Assembly (NCBI GenBank): GCA_944385595.1
Contig: CALWXY010000025.1
Span: forward strand, 1-15,424
Direction: 5' to 3'
Length of the DNA: 15,424 nt
From: an uncultured Oscillospiraceae bacterium
GTDB lineage: Bacteria > Bacillota > Clostridia > Oscillospirales > Oscillospiraceae
Under the pieces are notes generated by a model. That model saw nothing but the letters and a program-made list of their open reading frames with translations, ran no database searches and was not told the DNA's origin. Positions 6,780 through 13,641 of this stretch are shown here, piece by piece. Position 1 is the first letter of the stretch. Each line of letters starts with the position of its first letter. Made by a program: the position numbers and the translations under genes.

Positions 6780-7363
6780 ATGTTCTCACCGTACCTTCCC
6801 GAGCTGATGCCCATGTAGACGATTATGATGTACGCCGCGCAGACCATGGCCGCTGTGGTCATGATTTTTGACGTCAGCGTAGAAAAATATCTGCCGCAGT
6901 TGTCGGTTATGTACATGGGCGAGACGTTGTCGAAGTGCTCCGGGCCGTTGGCGAAGTCGCCGTTATCGTCGTACCAGGCGAAGAGGTCGGCCTCCTCGGA
7001 GTCGTTCAGCACGCGGACAAAGCCCGTGGCCGTGATCTCGCTGCCCGCCTCCGGCTTCTCCGCCGTGCGGACGCTGATTATACCATCCTCGCACTTCACC
7101 GCCGAGAACACGCCCTTCTCGTCCTCGCGGTAGGAGCCGAGCACCTCCCCGGTGAGCGACTGCATCGCGCCTTTGGACATGTCGTCCCGCGTCTCGACGC
7201 TGCGCGCGCCGACGACGAGGGTCAGCACCGATATGCCGGAGAGGTACAGCAGTGCGAGCGCCAGCACCGCGCAGACCACGACTCGCGCTATAGCCGCGCG
7301 TATGCGCGGGTTCTCGACCAGCGGCTTTTTCTCCTGGGTTTTTTTGCTTTTCTTCTTAGCCAT
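6776..7363 (-). CDS. Hypothetical membrane protein with two membrane segments and a soluble middle domain
   Basis: Not recognised. The 195-aa product begins with a very basic stretch (MAKKKSKKTQEKK), a membrane segment at about 23-51 (ARVVVCAVLALALLYLSG), a polar domain at about 52-164 and a second membrane segment at about 167-186 (AAMVCAAYIIIVYMGI). The middle has alternating beta-like strands (SLTGEVLGSY, GIISVRTAEK, SEITATGFVRVL) that resemble an OB-type barrel; that is inference. By the positive-inside rule the middle domain should face outward. The start at 7363 was chosen over an upstream ATG at 7402 because GGAGGG lies 5 bases before it and the overlap with aroC is then only 8 bases. 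It overlaps the methyltransferase gene by 4 bases, so it is expressed with its neighbours. Confidence 0.75.
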   Translation of the reverse strand: MAKKKSKKTQEKKPLVENPRIRAAIARVVVCAVLALALLYLSGISVLTLVVGARSVETRDDMSKGAMQSLTGEVLGSYREDEKGVFSAVKCEDGIISVRTAEKPEAGSEITATGFVRVLNDSEEADLFAWYDDNGDFANGPEHFDNVSPMYITDNCGRYFSTLTSKIMTTAAMVCAAYIIIVYMGISSGRYGENI

Positions 7364-8366
7364 TGCAGCCCTCCGTCTCAAGAATGGCGTCAAGCAGGCC
7401 AATGCACATGGCCGCCTCGACCACCGGCACGGCGCGCGGCACTATGCACGGGTCGTGCCTGCCGCGGACGCGGAAGTTCACGTTCTCCATAGTCTCAAGG
7501 TTTATGCTCTTCTGCTCGCGGCCTATGCTCGGCGTGGGGCGAAAGGCCAGGCGCGCGACTATGGGCATACCGTTCGACAGTCCGCCGTTTATGCCGCCGG
7601 AGTTGTTCGTCTCGGTGTAGATTCGCCCGTCGGAGACCCTGATGGGGTCGTTGGCGGCGCTGCCGCGCATCTCGGCGAGACGAAAGCCCGCGCCGAACTC
7701 CAGGCCCTTCACGCCGGGAATGGCGTAGAGCAGCATGGCGAGGCGGCTCTCAAGCCCGCCGAACATCAGCCCGCCGATTCCGGCGGGGACGCCGGTGCAC
7801 ACGCACTCTACAGTGCCGCCGACGCTGTCGCCGGAGGCGCGCGCGTCGAGTATCTCCTTTTTCATCGACCTGGTCAGCTCGTCGCCCGTGCTCTCGCCAA
7901 TGCCGATGATTTTTTCCTCGACGGTGACGCCCCGGCGCTGTAGCTCCTGGCGGCAGAGCGCGCCCGCCGCCACCCAGGCGGCTGTGAGACGTCCGCTGAA
8001 GCGGCCGCCGCCGCGCACGTCGTTTTTCCCGCAAAAGCGCACCCAGGCCGCGAGGTCGGAGTGGCTGGGGCGGGGTATTTTCGGGTCGTAGGAGTCGGAG
8101 TGCTGGTCGGAATTGCGGATTATGGCGGCTATGGGCGCGCCGGTGGTCACGTTGTCGACGAGGCCGGAGATGAACATGGGCGTGTCCGTCTCTTTTCTGG
8201 CGGTGGTCAGCTCGCTGGTGCCGGGGGCGCGGCGCGCCATCTCGGCCATGACGGCGTCCATGTCAATCTCGAGCCCCTGCGGCAGTCCGTCGAGCACCAT
8301 GCCGACGCCGAAGCCGTGCGACTCGCCGAAAACGGTGAATTTCAGTTTTTCCCCAAAGGTATTCAT
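7356..8366 (-). CDS. aroC: Chorismate synthase
   Basis: Converts 5-enolpyruvylshikimate-3-phosphate to chorismate, the last step of the shikimate pathway, using reduced FMN. The 336-aa product is slightly shorter than the usual 350-390. Signatures are visible: FGESHG (13-18), RRAPGTSELTTARKETD (45-61), RGGGRFSGR (118-126), SGGINGGLSNG (256-266) and GRHDPCIVPRAVPV (302-315). Two positions in RGGGRFSGRLTAAW differ from the common RGGGRSSARETAARV form, a variant but not a loss of the motif core. It overlaps the upstream ATPase gene by 4 bases and the downstream membrane-protein gene by 8. No other shikimate gene is in the window, so aroC is separated from its pathway here. Confidence 0.96.
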   Translation of the reverse strand: MNTFGEKLKFTVFGESHGFGVGMVLDGLPQGLEIDMDAVMAEMARRAPGTSELTTARKETDTPMFISGLVDNVTTGAPIAAIIRNSDQHSDSYDPKIPRPSHSDLAAWVRFCGKNDVRGGGRFSGRLTAAWVAAGALCRQELQRRGVTVEEKIIGIGESTGDELTRSMKKEILDARASGDSVGGTVECVCTGVPAGIGGLMFGGLESRLAMLLYAIPGVKGLEFGAGFRLAEMRGSAANDPIRVSDGRIYTETNNSGGINGGLSNGMPIVARLAFRPTPSIGREQKSINLETMENVNFRVRGRHDPCIVPRAVPVVEAAMCIGLLDAILETEGCNG

Positions 8367-10264
8367 GCAGGCATTTCCTCCACTATATTGACTCCGGGTC
8401 TCCCCGCGAGCATTTTCGCCTCGCGGCTGTGGCAGGTGAACAGTATGACCTGCCGCTCCCGGCTTAAATCGTACAGCAGCTCGAGCACGGCGCGGCAGCG
8501 CGTGTCGTCGAGATTTGTGAGCGCGTCGTCGAGCACTATGGGCGCGGCGGCGTCCTCAGGCAGAGCCAGCTCGCAGATGGCGAGGCGCAGCGCGAGATAG
8601 AGCAGGCTCCGCGCGCCCTCGCTCAGCCAGGCGCTGTCGTGGCCGAGAGTGTCGCCCTCCAGCCGCGCGGAGACGCGCAGCTCGCGACCCAGCGTCAGCT
8701 CCCCGTAGCGCCCGCCGGTGAGCTTTGCGAAAAGCTGCGTCGCCCTGCGGCGCAGGCGCGGCGAGAACTGCTCAAGCTGGCGTCTGTCGGCCTCGGCGAG
8801 CAGCTCGCGCGCAAGCTCTATGGCGTGAAACTGCGCGTCGTTCTCGGCGACGGCTGAGTCTATCGCGGCGAGCTCCTCGCGTATCTCGGCGGGCGCGCCC
8901 ATGACGCTGCTCTGACCCGCGAGGCGCGAGAGTTCCTCGCGCGCGCGTCTCAGCCGGAGCGCGGCCTCGTCGGCGGCGGCGCGCAGCTCATAGCCGCCGG
9001 AGGCCGTGTGGGCGGCGCGGCGCGCCTCGAGCTTCGCTCTCTGCTCGCGCAGAGCGGCGGCCTTTTGCGTCCACTCGGCGAAGAGCCGCGCGTGCTCCTG
9101 CGCCAGCGCCTCCAAATCCTTAACGCTCTCGACGCCGTAGCCGCCGAGCATGGCGCGGCGCTTTGCGCCGGCGTCGCGAGGTGCGCGCGACTGCCGCGCG
9201 GCGGTGACGGCCCCATAGCCCGCAGCGGCGCACAGCACCGCGCAGCAGACCGCCGCCGCGATTGGATTTATCATTTTAAGAAGCCCCAGCGCCAGCGCCG
9301 CGCAGGCGAGCGCCGCCGGGACGGCGTATTTAAGCGGCGAGGGTCTCTGCCGCTCCTCGGCCTCCAGCTTCGCGGCCTGCTCGCGCACTCTCGCGACGTC
9401 GAGCGCCACCTCGCGCGGGTCGCGCGAGCCGAAGCGCGTCTCATCCAGCGCGCGGCGCGCGCGGCGCTCGGCCTCCTCCGCTTTTGCGGAGGCGCTCAGC
9501 AGCTCGCTCAGCTCGCCGTCGAGCTTTGCGCGGCGCTCGGTGTCGGCCTCAAGGCGCTCTCTGGCGAGGCGCTCGGCCCCGGCGGCGGCGAGCGCCTCGC
9601 GCTCAGCCGCCTCGAGGCGGGCGGACAGCGTCTCTATATTTTGCAGCTGCTCGGCGAGCTTATTCCGCCGCGCCTCAAGCTCGGCGTTTTTGCCCACGCG
9701 GGCGTTGTAGCGCCGCGCCCGCTGCCACTCGCGCAGCCGCGCGTCGGCCTCCGTGTAGCCCACAGGCTCCTCGTCGCCGGAGGCGGCTATGGCCGATATC
9801 CGCTTTTCCAGCCCGGGGCTGTTGTCTATCCGCACCGAGCCCTGGCCTATGAATGCGCTGCGCGTGAACACGTCGCGCCCGACGCCCAGCAGCGTCTCGC
9901 CGGCGTCCGTGCCTGTGAGTGGGTATGCGTCCTCCGTGCCGGTGTACACCGCCGAGAAGCGCTTCATCGGCGAGGCCGCCGAGGCGCTCGCGCGCCGCAG
10001 CGTGATGCGCTCGCCGCCTTGCTCTATGTCCATGCTGCCCTCAGGCAGACCGCCGCTCCACGGCAGGCAGCGCTGCTTGTCCGGCAGAACGCCCGCCTTC
10101 GCGCGCTGCGAGCTGTCGACTCCGTAGAGCATGGCGCGGATGAAGGCGCACCAGGTGCTCTTGCCGCCCTCGTTCGGCGCCTCGACTATGTCGAAGCCGC
10201 CGGAGAGGCGCAGCTCAGCGCCGCTCAGCGCGCCGAAACGCGCTTTCATCTTGAGTATCCTCAC
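8363..10264 (-). CDS. AAA-type SMC/Rad50-like ATPase, YhaN-like, with central membrane hairpin
   Basis: Partner ATPase for the nuclease encoded just upstream, by analogy with Rad50-Mre11, SbcC-SbcD and Bacillus YhaN-YhaO; expected to act in DNA end processing or repair. The 633-aa product has a Walker A motif APNEGGKST (29-37), a long coiled coil (about 173-310), two hydrophobic segments (about 313-329 and 333-353), a second coiled coil (about 377-497), an ABC signature LSEGARSLLYLALR (547-560) and Walker B/D-loop IVLDDALTNLDD (576-587). The membrane hairpin sits where SbcC has its zinc hook, and no CxxC hook is visible; YhaN-type proteins share this arrangement. It is much shorter than Bacillus YhaN (about 960 residues). 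Overlaps of 4 bases join it to both neighbours. Confidence 0.88.
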   Translation of the reverse strand: MRILKMKARFGALSGAELRLSGGFDIVEAPNEGGKSTWCAFIRAMLYGVDSSQRAKAGVLPDKQRCLPWSGGLPEGSMDIEQGGERITLRRASASAASPMKRFSAVYTGTEDAYPLTGTDAGETLLGVGRDVFTRSAFIGQGSVRIDNSPGLEKRISAIAASGDEEPVGYTEADARLREWQRARRYNARVGKNAELEARRNKLAEQLQNIETLSARLEAAEREALAAAGAERLARERLEADTERRAKLDGELSELLSASAKAEEAERRARRALDETRFGSRDPREVALDVARVREQAAKLEAEERQRPSPLKYAVPAALACAALALGLLKMINPIAAAVCCAVLCAAAGYGAVTAARQSRAPRDAGAKRRAMLGGYGVESVKDLEALAQEHARLFAEWTQKAAALREQRAKLEARRAAHTASGGYELRAAADEAALRLRRAREELSRLAGQSSVMGAPAEIREELAAIDSAVAENDAQFHAIELARELLAEADRRQLEQFSPRLRRRATQLFAKLTGGRYGELTLGRELRVSARLEGDTLGHDSAWLSEGARSLLYLALRLAICELALPEDAAAPIVLDDALTNLDDTRCRAVLELLYDLSRERQVILFTCHSREAKMLAGRPGVNIVEEMPA

Positions 10265-11343
10265 CCGCTCACCTCCCAGGGCGCGTCGTCGCCGCCGAGG
10301 GCGGCCTCGCCCCAGCGTATCGCGCGGCTCAGCGCCAGGCGCTCGGCCTCCGTCTCAGCCGCGTCCAGCCGCTCGCGCGCTATGCGAAGGAAGTTGCCGC
10401 GCAGGCTGTCGGCGGAGCACTCCGCCCTCGGCGGGGCGGTCTCGTCGCGCAAAAAGGCCGCAAACAGGCCGCGCTCATCCGCGAGCGCGTCGAGCAGGCT
10501 CTGCGGCACGCGCTGCCCGCTCTCGCCGCGCAGCACGAAGCGGCAGATATCGCCCGGCCTCGCCGAGGCCACCGCCTCGCGCAGGGCCGCGGCGGCGTCG
10601 CCGCGCGTCTCGGCCTCGATTATCTCATACCGCCGCCCGGCCAGCTCGTGAAAGCTCAGCTCGCAGCCGTTTTCCGTTATCTCCGCGAGGTAGGCCCCCC
10701 GCGGGCCGCACTCGTCGAAGCCGCGCCCCATGGCGCAGCCCGGCCAGGCGTAGTACACCTCGCCCGCGCGGCGCAGGCCGCTGGGGCGGTGCGTGTGGCC
10801 GAGCGCGAGGTAATCAAGCCCCGTCGCGGCTATGTCCCGCTCGCCGATTGGGCGGTAGTCCCCCGCGGCGGCAAGCTCGCCGTGCAGCGCCATTATGGCT
10901 ATCTTTCCCCGCCGCTCCGCGCGAAAGGTAGCGAGGCCGCCGGCGCAGTGCGGCTCGGTGAAGGCCGCGCCGTAGACGTCGGCAAAGGGCAGCTCTATGC
11001 GCTCGAAGCCGCCGGTGAATATGTGCACGTTCTCCGGCAGCTCAACAGAGCGCCACAGCCCGCCGGAGGGTCTGAACCAGTCGTGATTGCCGGGCGCTAT
11101 GAACACCGGGCAGTCGAAGCGGCGCAGCGCGGCGGCAAAAGCCTCGCGCGCGGCCTCGCCCGGCTGCTGCGTGTCGAAGAGGTCGCCGCAGAACAGCGCC
11201 GCGTCCGCACCAAGCTCGTTTGCGAGGGCGGCGACTTTGCCCGGTATCTCCCTCGCCTCGGCGCGCATGGCGCGCGCCTTCTCCGCCGGCAGCGCCTCGA
11301 ACGGCGAGTCGAGGTGCCAGTCGGCGCTGTGGAGTATCCTCAT
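10261..11343 (-). CDS. Metallophosphoesterase, DNA repair exonuclease of the YhaO/SbcD/Mre11 type
   Basis: Predicted two-metal nuclease acting with the downstream ATPase. The 360-aa product starts MRILHSADWHLDSPF, giving metal ligands D8 and H10, then CGDLFD (52-57), PGNHDW (84-89), ALHGEL (152-157) and LGHTHR (181-186), the complete set of calcineurin-like phosphoesterase motifs in order. The remaining 170 residues fit the C-terminal capping domain of YhaO-type proteins. Start 11343 is chosen because it overlaps the ymdB stop by 4 bases (ATGA) and puts the first motif at the N-terminus; a longer reading to 11421 would run into ymdB and adds an unrelated basic stretch. Codon-level coupling with the ATPase (4-base overlap) supports a fixed-ratio complex. 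Confidence 0.9.
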   Translation of the reverse strand: MRILHSADWHLDSPFEALPAEKARAMRAEAREIPGKVAALANELGADAALFCGDLFDTQQPGEAAREAFAAALRRFDCPVFIAPGNHDWFRPSGGLWRSVELPENVHIFTGGFERIELPFADVYGAAFTEPHCAGGLATFRAERRGKIAIMALHGELAAAGDYRPIGERDIAATGLDYLALGHTHRPSGLRRAGEVYYAWPGCAMGRGFDECGPRGAYLAEITENGCELSFHELAGRRYEIIEAETRGDAAAALREAVASARPGDICRFVLRGESGQRVPQSLLDALADERGLFAAFLRDETAPPRAECSADSLRGNFLRIARERLDAAETEAERLALSRAIRWGEAALGGDDAPWEVSG

Positions 11344-12113
11344 AGTATCCTTATCCCCTCCGCCGAGAGGCATCTCCCGGAATTTTCGTCTATCTCGAAC
11401 ACCGCGCCCTCGAGCTTGCACTCGCCCTTGCCGGGGCGGTAGCGCTCCGGCGCGTCGCCGAGGAATTTGCCTATGGACTGCTCTATCTCAATGCCGAGCA
11501 CCGAGTGCTGAGCGCCGGTCATGCCGAGGTCGGTGATGTAGCCGGTGCCGTTCGGCAGGACCTGCGCGTCCGAGGTCTGGACGTGGGTGTGCGTGCCCCA
11601 GACGGCGGAGACCCGCCCGTCGAGATAGTAGCCGAGCGCGCGCTTCTCGCTGGTCGCCTCGGCGTGGAAGTCGACCACGAACACGTCCGCCTGGCCGCAC
11701 AGCTCGTCGAGCACGCGGTCGATGCAGGCGAAGGGGTGCGCGGCGTTGCCGTCCAGCCCGTAGCGCCCGAGCAGGTTCACGACGCAGACGCGCCCCTTGG
11801 GCGTGTCCACAACGGCGCAGCCCGCGCCGGGACACTGGGGCGCGAAGTTCGCCGGGCGGATGACCCGCGAGTTCTCCTCGAGGTACTGGTAGATGTCCCT
11901 GTAGGCCCAGGTGTGGTTGCCGAGGGTGATGACGTCCGCCCCCGCGGAGAACATCCTGTCGCCGTGGCGCGGCTGCATGCCGACGACGTTCGAGTTCTCG
12001 CCGTTTACGACGACGAAGTCGAGCGCCAGGCTTCGCCTCAGCGCTCTGAGCCGCTTTTCCAGAAATTCAAGTCCCGGGGCGCCGCAGACGTCCCCGACAG
12101 CCAGTATCCTCAT
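11340..12113 (-). CDS. ymdB: YmdB-family metallophosphoesterase (TIGR00282 type), predicted cyclic-nucleotide phosphodiesterase
   Basis: Bacillus YmdB is a dinuclear-metal phosphodiesterase acting on cyclic nucleotides and influencing biofilm and sporulation decisions. The 257-aa product has normal length and the expected ligands: D8 in MRILAVGDVCG, E39-N40 in VVNGENSN, N66-H67 in LGNHTW, the DFHAEATSEK helix and GTHTHVQTSD. The ending NSGRCLSAEGIRIL is family-like. An AGAGGA site lies about 7 bases before the ATG, and a good promoter lies 34 bases upstream, so this is the first gene of the seven-gene operon. In Bacillus it is usually next to rny, which is absent here. Confidence 0.93.
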   Translation of the reverse strand: MRILAVGDVCGAPGLEFLEKRLRALRRSLALDFVVVNGENSNVVGMQPRHGDRMFSAGADVITLGNHTWAYRDIYQYLEENSRVIRPANFAPQCPGAGCAVVDTPKGRVCVVNLLGRYGLDGNAAHPFACIDRVLDELCGQADVFVVDFHAEATSEKRALGYYLDGRVSAVWGTHTHVQTSDAQVLPNGTGYITDLGMTGAQHSVLGIEIEQSIGKFLGDAPERYRPGKGECKLEGAVFEIDENSGRCLSAEGIRIL

Positions 12114-12146
12114 GCGTCAGTCCTCTTTTCAAATGAGTATCGTAAC

Positions 12147-12176
12147 ATTATAGCACGGCGCGGAGAATATTGCCAC
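12147..12176 (-). promoter_or_regulatory. Promoter of the ymdB-led operon
   Basis: On the minus strand: a perfect -10 TATAAT (12147-12152) and a weaker -35 GTGGCA (12171-12176), 18 bases apart, 34 bases before the ymdB ATG. No further minus-strand promoter was seen down to 4737, consistent with one transcript. Confidence 0.65.
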
Positions 12177-12234
12177 AGTCTTTGCGCTCTGACGAAAAAA
12201 AGCGCCGCCATTTTTGCAAAACGGAGAAAAAAGC

Positions 12235-12278
12235 AAAAAAATTACCCGCCTTTGCACTCCTCGGTGCAAAAAACGGGT
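12235..12278 (-). terminator. Minus-strand terminator between the tail-like cassette and ymdB
   Basis: An interrupted stem: outer ACCCG (12244-12248) with CGGGT (12274-12278), inner TTTGCAC (12251-12257) with GTGCAAA (12264-12270), and a 6-base loop. Read on the minus strand it is followed by AATTTTTTT. It points leftward, so it can only stop transcripts entering from the right, either antisense to the tail-like genes or from the lrgAB-HAD operon. The rest of 12177-12325 holds A-rich sequence and no gene; no clear plus-strand promoter was found for the gene at 12326. Confidence 0.6.
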
Positions 12279-12325
12279 GTGCTCGGCCCTATGGTTGAAA
12301 GTACTTTATAAAGGAGGCAAAAGCC

Positions 12326-12895
12326 ATGGCAAGCAGCCTTACGCCAAAACTCGGTCTCAGCGTGTGGGAGAGCGAGGACATGCTCACTATGGACGAATTC
12401 AACCAGAACCATCTGGCGCTCGAGGAGAAGCTCGGCCGCCTGGCCGAGTTCACCCTGCTCGACACCACGCTCACGCAGAGCGCCTCGGCCATAAGCGTGG
12501 CCGTGAACGTCTCCGCCTGGGCAGAGTTCGACTACATCTATGTGGACTGGGATTTCAGCAGCAACCACCCGGAGTACATCACCGGCCTGCGGCTCAACGG
12601 CTCGAACAGCTCGGACCAGACCTACGGATGCTTCTACAGCGACTTCCGTGAGCTCTACTACGGCTCGACCTTCATGAGCATGAACTGCTACTCGAACATC
12701 AACCGCACGCGCTTCAACGTGCGGAAGAACCTGAGTAACCGCGTGGTCGTGTCCAGCGAGTCGGACTATGTGTTCAGCTGGGGCGTCTACAAAAACCTCA
12801 CATACTCCAAAATCCAGAGCCTGACCTTCGCCTGCTCGCAGTCGAGCCAGGTGTTCAACTCCGGCGGCCACGTCAGAATATGGGGGGTGAAATGA
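12326..12895 (+). CDS. Phage tail-like beta-rich protein (hypothetical), orphan
   Basis: No precise family recognised. The 189-aa product starts MASSLTPKLGLSVWESED, then MDEFNQNHLALEEKLGRL (22-39); this 'TPxLGLxxW...DFNxN...Lxxxl' layout is common at the N-terminus of phage tail fibre and appendage proteins in Clostridia. Residues 47-189 are rich in Ser, Asn, Tyr and Phe with alternating strands, and the end HVRIWGVK is like the close of many tail-type beta-sandwich domains. No signal peptide or membrane segment. AAGGAGG sits 8 bases before the ATG, an excellent site. No capsid, integrase, lysin or other tail gene is nearby, so this is not a prophage in the usual sense. It ends in a 4-base overlap with a 38-aa ORF. 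Function unknown; the tail-like reading is inference from motif layout. Confidence 0.72.
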   Translation: MASSLTPKLGLSVWESEDMLTMDEFNQNHLALEEKLGRLAEFTLLDTTLTQSASAISVAVNVSAWAEFDYIYVDWDFSSNHPEYITGLRLNGSNSSDQTYGCFYSDFRELYYGSTFMSMNCYSNINRTRFNVRKNLSNRVVVSSESDYVFSWGVYKNLTYSKIQSLTFACSQSSQVFNSGGHVRIWGVK

Positions 12896-13008
12896 TGGAG
12901 ATAAGCGTCCTTGTCGTCGACCCCGACGGCGACCAGCGCCTCGAGACCCAGCAGGTCCCGGACGACTGGTTCCCCGAGCAGCCCGCTTTCACCCAAGAGA
13001 GCAAATGA
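12892..13008 (+). CDS. Small acidic ORF (38 aa) coupled to the tail-like gene
   Basis: Reads MMEISVLVVDPDGDQ, then a VPDDWFPEQP segment and ends FTQESK. It starts at the ATG overlapping the upstream stop by 4 bases (a second ATG follows immediately), with a GGGGGG purine run just upstream. The product is acidic (Asp/Glu-rich), with one beta-like strand and no membrane segment. Its last 20 bases overlap the 3' end of the convergent HAD phosphatase gene. A small gene right behind a tail fibre gene is a usual phage arrangement, but no known family is recognised. Evidence is position, coupling and a protein-like composition only. Confidence 0.55.
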   Translation: MMEISVLVVDPDGDQRLETQQVPDDWFPEQPAFTQESK

Positions 13009-13633
13009 TCGCGAGCGCCTCTTCGGCGCTCGAGGCCACCGGCGCGCCGAGCTTCTCGAGCTGCGCCCTGTCGCGAAAGCCCCAGGACACCAGCAGCGGC
13101 GCGCAGCCGGAATTCACGGCCGTCAGGTAGTCGACCTCCGTGTCGCCGACGTAGACGGCCTCGTCCGGGCGGCATCCGAGACGGCGCAGCGCCTCGCGCA
13201 CCATGTCCGGCGCGGGCTTGCGGCGCATGTGCTCGCTCTCGCCTATCGCGACCGCGACGCCGAAAAATGCGTCATTCAGCTCGCGCACGGCGCCGTCGAA
13301 TTTATTTGAGACTATGGCCGTCCCGTAGCCGAGCCGCTCAAGCGAGCGCAGCAGCCGGACGACGCCGGGGTAGGCCCCGGTGTCGACCCGGCTGTTTTTT
13401 TCGTAGTGCGCCGTGAACAGCGCGAGTGCGCGCGATTGCGTCCCGGCGTCCGCCTCCGGCGGGAGGGCGAGGCCTATGGCGTTGGCTATGCCGTTGCCCA
13501 CGAACTGCGCCACCTCCGACTTCGAGCGCTCCGGGCAGCCGAGGCTCTTTAGCGCGAAGTTCACGCTGCGCGTGAGGTCTGAGAGGGTGTCGAGCAGGGT
13601 GCCGTCCATGTCGAACAAAACAGCTTTCATCAT
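12989..13633 (-). CDS. HAD-family hydrolase, phosphoglycolate phosphatase-like
   Basis: Predicted cytoplasmic phosphatase of the Gph/PpaX subgroup, acting on 2-phosphoglycolate, pyrophosphate or a similar small substrate. The 214-aa product has motif I FDMDGTLLDT (7-16), a helical cap (about 17-85), motif II VSNK (108-111), motif III Lys139 in RRKPAPD and motif IV VGDTEVDYLTA (162-172). Start 13633 (Met-Met-Lys) is set by a GAGG site 6 bases upstream and puts motif I at its usual place; a longer frame reaching 13834 lies wholly inside lrgB and is rejected. It follows lrgB by 8 bases, so it is the third gene of that operon. Its 3' end overlaps the convergent small ORF by 20 bases. Substrate is not determined by the sequence. 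Confidence 0.88.
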   Translation of the reverse strand: MMKAVLFDMDGTLLDTLSDLTRSVNFALKSLGCPERSKSEVAQFVGNGIANAIGLALPPEADAGTQSRALALFTAHYEKNSRVDTGAYPGVVRLLRSLERLGYGTAIVSNKFDGAVRELNDAFFGVAVAIGESEHMRRKPAPDMVREALRRLGCRPDEAVYVGDTEVDYLTAVNSGCAPLLVSWGFRDRAQLEKLGAPVASSAEEALAIICSLG

Positions 13634-13641
13634 GGCGCGCC

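Noticed and set aside
9008..10651. Open frame of 547 codons on the plus strand opposite the ATPase and nuclease genes
   Set aside because: Arg/Ala/Leu-rich shadow with no recognisable domain; it spans the junction of two well-supported minus-strand genes.
13012..13032. Terminator for the tail-like cassette (8-bp GC stem CGAGCGCC/GGCGCTCG)
   Set aside because: No T run follows it, and it lies inside the HAD coding sequence, where GC-rich codons alone make such stems.
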